Assembly: GCA_000310025.1 (NCBI GenBank)
Contig: FN648650.1
Location: 3,446 to 67,445 of the forward strand
Source of the DNA: Ectocarpus siliculosus
Lineage: Eukaryota; Sar; Phaeophyceae; Ectocarpales; Ectocarpaceae
DNA: 64,000 bases
Direction of reading: 5' to 3'
Below the pieces are notes generated by a model that was not told where the DNA came from, searched no databases, and saw only the letters and a program-made list of their open reading frames with translations. A program made the position numbers and the translations under genes. Positions 59,703-64,000 of the stretch are shown piece by piece. How positions within the stretch are numbered: position 1 is the first letter of the stretch; every line of letters starts with the position of its first letter.

Positions 59703-60923
59703 TCACACGGCCTGGACCGGGAAGTTCAAAGTGACCTGGTTTTCCGACACACCGGGGAAATCAAGAGACTTGGCGAGGGTGCCGATGCTTTGGCTGTCGT
59801 TCTTCACGAACGCCCTTGTGAGAGAGAAGTGTGGCATCAGTGAGAAGGCTTTCGGCGGATGCTCCGTTCCCGGCTCCCTCATGATCTTCCACATGTCCTT
59901 CCTCGTGTTTCGAACGTCGCGCACGAGATTCGACGCGTCCTTCTTGCTCATCTCGACCCCCTCGTCAAACCATGGCGGTACAGGTGTTTCTTGCGGAAGA
60001 TGTCGTTGCTGTAAGAACCCCTCTTTCGTCTTGGACGACTTGATGGATTGCTGCCTCTCGTTGATTTTGGACCACATCTCCCCTCTCCTCTTTTGAAGGT
60101 GAAAATCAACCTTACGACACTTGACCTCGATCTGTAAGACATCGTTCAGCCTGGCTTTCACGTTGTACAGGAAATCTTCGCGCCCAGTCAACTCTTCTTC
60201 TGTCTTCGGGTGTTCAGGCGGGTTCTTGGGTGGAGGTCTCTTCACACGCAAAGGTTCAAAGAGACCTCTGTACTCCGACAGGAGGTCCTCCAGGGCTTCT
60301 CCCCACTCAGGACGAAGCAGCTCCTTTTCACTTCCTCTTTTCTGGTCTACGAACTTGCGTATAATTGGCAAAGCTCGTTCAGGAGTCTTCTGCCTAGCTG
60401 CCTCGTAAATCTTCTTTGCTGCACGGGGAATATTGGTCCAAAAGCGTTAGTCGTCCCGGTGCTCCCACAGTCTTCTCTCGAGGCGACACGAAAGGTGATC
60501 CACCACTCTACTCTCGAAATTTCCGGATATATGTTTCTTGATAGACGTCATCATTTCTCCGCAGAGGGCGTCTCGGCATCGAAGAGGGAATTCTTGAACC
60601 TGTCGTAGCGTCTCGTCGTCCAATTTAGATTCGTCGAGGAACGATTTCAGATCAGGATGATGCAGAGGCCTTGTGCTCTTGTGAAGCGGATTCCCCGATA
60701 TTCGCGTGAGGCAGATATCAGGAAATGCAGGTATGCAAGCTGTAATACTACCAGTCGTAGGAGAAAAACCGCGGGGTAGGATTGCATTGCTGTCGATGTA
60801 AGCTTTTCCACCAAGATTCGGCTCCGCTTTCGACGCGCGACCACGCCCCGGAACAGATGCGGAGGTGAGTGTGAAAACCGGTCGGGTGAGGCTGACTATT
60901 CCACAGACTACTTGTGCACGCAA
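59703..60923 (-). pseudogene. Unrecognised ORF with an in-frame stop, upstream of gag
   Basis: One frame encodes about 400 residues (60923-59703), interrupted by a single TAA at 60447-60449. It includes the stretches HPDLKSFLDESKLDDETLRQ, GEMMTSIKKHISGNFESR, RAAKKIYEAARQKTPERALP, EALEDLLSEYRGLFEPLRVK and a basic, Lys/Arg/Glu-rich helical part. The frame ends at FPVQAV, where GTGTGAGT offers a splice donor; the TAG acceptor at about 59315 before gag could make it the first exon of the gag gene, or it may be an independent repeat-family gene. I recognise no domain. Confidence 0.5.
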
Positions 60924-61117
60924 GGCTTTACATGTACCTCGAGGCCAAAGTTCAAATCGTCAGGGAAGGAGGAGTAGGTGAAGTAGACGGGCATGCTTAA
61001 CGCGACAGAATCGTGGTTTGATGGACGGGATATTTTATCTCCGATTTTCTTTGTTTGGATACGATAGATTTTCGATCGCGTGCAGCGCGTCTACAGCGTA
61101 GAGAGGGTCGAACGGTT
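60924..61117. other. Short spacer, nothing recognised
   Basis: No coding potential is seen between the ORF upstream of gag and the duplicated 3' end of the membrane protein gene. Confidence 0.5.
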
Positions 61118-61727
61118 TCCTATCTAGCGATATGGCTGTGTAGGCTGTAGCAAAGATGTGAATATTGATTTCAACAATTACCTCTTCATGTTATTTACAC
61201 CAGACCAATAGCGAAGCCCCTTACTCACTTGCAATCACACCGAAACATACCAATACCGCAGCCAACAGGCTGGAGGAGAGGTATCTCTGTGGATGTTTAC
61301 CACCATTATCCCAGCGACTGTCGGAGTCGGTCCAGGCTTTTCTGACACTGAACTTCGCCGCATGAACGACGGCCAAGACGCGGGAACGCTCTCAAATGCA
61401 GGAACATCATCCGATCCTGCGCGTGGCCTCAACCCCGGCGAACTCTCGGATGACGACGCTGCTCCGACAACTTGCTTCCCTGAAGCATAACAGATGCCAA
61501 CCACCTCTCGACAACGATAACTGGAATCATCAACACACGACCTGCCACCAACACTCCCGAAACTAAAGCCTGGCTCTGGTCGCTCTCACCAGACACATCC
61601 ACTTTCAGCAGCAACAAGTCAAACATGCTGAGGAACACAAGTACATAAATCCCTTGCGAAAGCCACATGTCGGACTCAGACTCGGTTGGCGACAATATGT
61701 TAAACAACAACGAAAAGACTTGGGTTA
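61118..61727 (-). pseudogene. Broken tandem copy of the membrane protein gene 3' end
   Basis: About 610 bp closely match 61730-62336, including the non-coding start TTTCCTATCTAGCGATATGG. The copy encodes the last membrane segments (LSMFDLLLLKVDVSGESDQS) and the Ser/Pro-rich tail of the adjacent gene. A 2-bp insertion (CTCTCGAC in place of CTCGAC on the plus strand, near 61507) shifts the frame, and the 5' part is absent. It is a truncated duplicate lying directly downstream of the intact gene. Confidence 0.85.
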
Positions 61728-61862
61728 CGTGTTTCCTATCTAGCGATATGGCTGTGTAGGCTGTAGCAAAGATGTGAATATTAATTTCAACAATTACCTC
61801 TTAATGTTATTTACACCAGACCAAACTTGCGACCACACCGAAACATGTCAAAACCGTAGCCA

Positions 61863-63864
61863 CTAGGCTGGAGGAGAGGTATCTCTGTGGATGTTTACCA
61901 CCATTATCCCAGCGATTCTCCGAGTCGGTCCAGGCTCTTCTGACACTGAACTTTGCCGCATAAACGATGGCCATGATGCTGGAACGCTCTCAAATGCAGG
62001 AACATCATCCGATCCTGCGCGTGGCCTCAACCCTGGCGAACTCTCAGGTGACGACGCTGCTCCGACAACTCGCTTCTTCCCTGAAGCGTAACACATGCCA
62101 ACCACCTCGACAATGATAACAAGAATCATCAACACATGACCTGCCACCAACACTCCCGAAAATACAGCCTGGCTCTGGTCGCTCTCGCAAGACACATCCA
62201 CTTTCAGCAGCAACAAATCAAACATGCTGAGGAACACAATTACATGACCCCCCCGCGAAAGCCACATGTCGGACTCAGACTCGTACGGCGACAATATTTC
62301 GAACAACGAAGAAAAAAACAAAGTAAGTAGCATGGTGATCGCAATCTGGGCCGCATCGTTCGGAAAGATAAAGACGACTACACCCGTCAGCATGACACGG
62401 CGTCCGCACTCGACTACTTCGTAGTAGAATCGCTCGGGCCTGTACGGCTCCCACAGCCCGGAAATCGACAGAGCTACTGTCTTGTCCGCACCAGCGTCGG
62501 CCAGAACGTGGCGACGTTGAAACAACAGGGCGGCATAAAGCAGGGGGATTCCCACCGGGTATACAACAATCATGATCGCTGCGTACACTTTAAAGGCCTG
62601 GTGCTTGGCATCCGTGCAGTGAATACGGTAGTCCGCCCGAAGGTATTCGACGTCGTCATCAAGTATCTCGCAAGCGAAGGTTTGAAACACCGTTGATGAA
62701 ACTGAGGAATACACCAGGAAAGTCAACAACAGTAGGGCCGTCTGATGTTTGTGGTAGATCTTCTCTACTCCACCAGTGTCGCCGGATGCGCTGTGCCTAC
62801 GCAACACGATCCCGTACGTCATCGCCAAAAATCCAACAACGACCAACGGTCCTATAGTAGTGACGAGAAGTCGGTCGTGGAAGTCCATATCGGACCACAA
62901 GCACCCGGCCGCGAGCACGGAACCGATGTCAAAGTTGATCACGTCGATCGCGCTCAGAAAGTCTTGGTACACGCCAGGATAGGTGACATTGGCCGCGTCA
63001 GCAAACTGCGCGGGAGAAAGGCATTTTCATTCAGGTGGAGTTAGGACATGGCGTCAAGCCCCCGACTTGATTCGCTATTATCCAAACGTGTGTGTACCCG
63101 TCCTTTCGTTCAGTGCTCTATCGAGCTTCCTCGCTCTACAACAACCTATTATGTACAACGGGGGCGTACCTGGGTCAAAATTTGCCACACGACGACAATG
63201 ATTTTCAACGACTCGACGGGAACCGCTCCAAGTACCATGCGACGGAAGCACCCCAAGATCCCGTCTTCATGCTCCGTCGACAACATGTACTGGAAAATTG
63301 CCACAATCGCAAAGACTGTGACAATCACGGCGATGGCAGCGATGACCGTGAGTCCTCGGCGTCTTGAGCTCGAGCAATGCGTGCAGGTGTGAGCAAGCGA
63401 TGGAGAATAGTCGGTTTTGCACACTGCGCAATCTGCAGAGGTAGAAATGGGCAAACGCAGGTGGTAACAAGGGTACGGGTAAGAAACGTGCAAAACCGCA
63501 ACCAAGGTTTCTGACACCTTCCGACAAATCATCACAAGCAAGCTCGTACGTCCCTACCTTCCACTTCTCGCTCACATGGTCCCTGGTATCCTGAGGCACA
63601 AAAGTTGTCCGCTCCCGTCTTACCCCCTGCGCAGGCATCCGCATTGTAGCACGCCAGGATGATGACGCTTTCGTAAGTTGCACGCCAGTAGCCTTCTTCA
63701 ATCTTGAGCGTTTCCAACGTCAATCCACTTTCGTCGGCCGAAGTGTGCTCCAATGGGACCTCGCATGTCGGCGTGACGGTACCGTCCGCGATGGTGCAGT
63801 TGGAGCACTCGTTCCAAGCAGGACATTCGACGCACACTGTCTCAAAGCGTGCATTGGTGTCTTC
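61863..63864 (-). CDS. Cys-rich multi-pass membrane protein, 3' part
   Basis: Three exons, 63864-63558, 63432-63170 and 63005-61863 (stop), agree in phase; the 5' end lies beyond the window. Exon A is extracellular and Cys-rich (ETVCVECPAWNECSNC, ACAGGKTGADNFCASGYQG). Exon B has CAVCKTDYSPSLAHTCTHCS, then a first membrane helix (LTVIAAIAVIVTVFAIVAIF), and ends WQILTQ. Exon C opens FADAANVTYPGVYQDFLSAI and carries about six more hydrophobic helices, including LLVTTIGPLVVVGFLAMTYG and HVIVFLSMFDLLLLKVDV, before a Ser/Pro-rich cytoplasmic tail. The pattern, an EGF/ephrin-receptor-like Cys-rich ectodomain followed by a TRP- or GPCR-like membrane block, is common in large stramenopile surface-protein families. 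Ligand or ion specificity cannot be read from the sequence. Confidence 0.75.
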
Positions 63865-64000
63865 CTGCATTTTTAGGACGGAAAAGGTGGACTGTGACTT
63901 TTGACCATCTGGTGGTGAAGCAAGTACGTGGCAGACGAAGCCTCGGGGTAGTCAAAGGGTCGAGAGGCATGTGTCACGATGCAGGAAACGCACCAACCAG

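Overview
The window looks like nuclear DNA of a stramenopile, most likely a brown alga. It is intron-rich and fairly GC-rich, with small GT-AG exons separated by introns of about 0.3 to 2 kb. It carries TTAGGG-type telomeric words, many trinucleotide microsatellites, and two large transposable elements. No rRNA, convincing tRNA, CRISPR array or bacterial-style operon was found. The assignment rests on gene style and protein families, not on a marker gene.

Host genes, left to right. (1) The 3' end of a wax-ester synthase/diacylglycerol acyltransferase-type gene (+, last two exons 1272-1931), followed directly by a head-to-head telomere-repeat palindrome. (2) A long multi-exon helical-repeat (armadillo-like) gene (+, about 3602-13127); its middle is unresolved. 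(3) A seven-transmembrane receptor fused to a C-terminal RGS domain (-, 23848-14961), rebuilt from twelve exons with consistent splice phases; only the TM3 exon is missing. (4) A 2-oxoglutarate/Fe(II) oxygenase-like gene with a long Asp/Glu tail (-, 35123-29117). (5) Diverging from it, a small Gly/Arg/His-rich protein gene in four exons (+, 35477-38643). (6) A TCAIM-like gene (DUF4460/DUF4461, probably mitochondrial) in six exons (-, 47114-41446). (7) At the right edge, a Cys-rich multi-pass membrane protein (-, 63864-61863, 5' end outside the window) with a broken tandem copy of its 3' end.

Mobile DNA fills most of 47.3-61 kb. A structurally complete pogo/Tigger-like DNA transposon (47358-51577) has 23-bp perfect terminal inverted repeats, TA target duplications and a three-exon DDE transposase gene. 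Next to it lies a degenerate tyrosine-recombinase (DIRS/PAT/Ngaro-class) retrotransposon on the minus strand: gag, a spacer coding region with five 120-bp repeats, reverse transcriptase, RNase H and tyrosine recombinase. A 233-bp foldback MITE has inserted, at a TA, into its recombinase gene. A second small MITE (24167-24325) has ends resembling those of the pogo-like element.

The host genes do not form one pathway; they are independent nuclear genes. The most rewarding items are the 7TM-RGS receptor, the intact pogo-like element with its duplicated splice donor, and the MITE nested in the recombinase gene. Exon borders were placed by eye from splice consensus and reading-frame phase.
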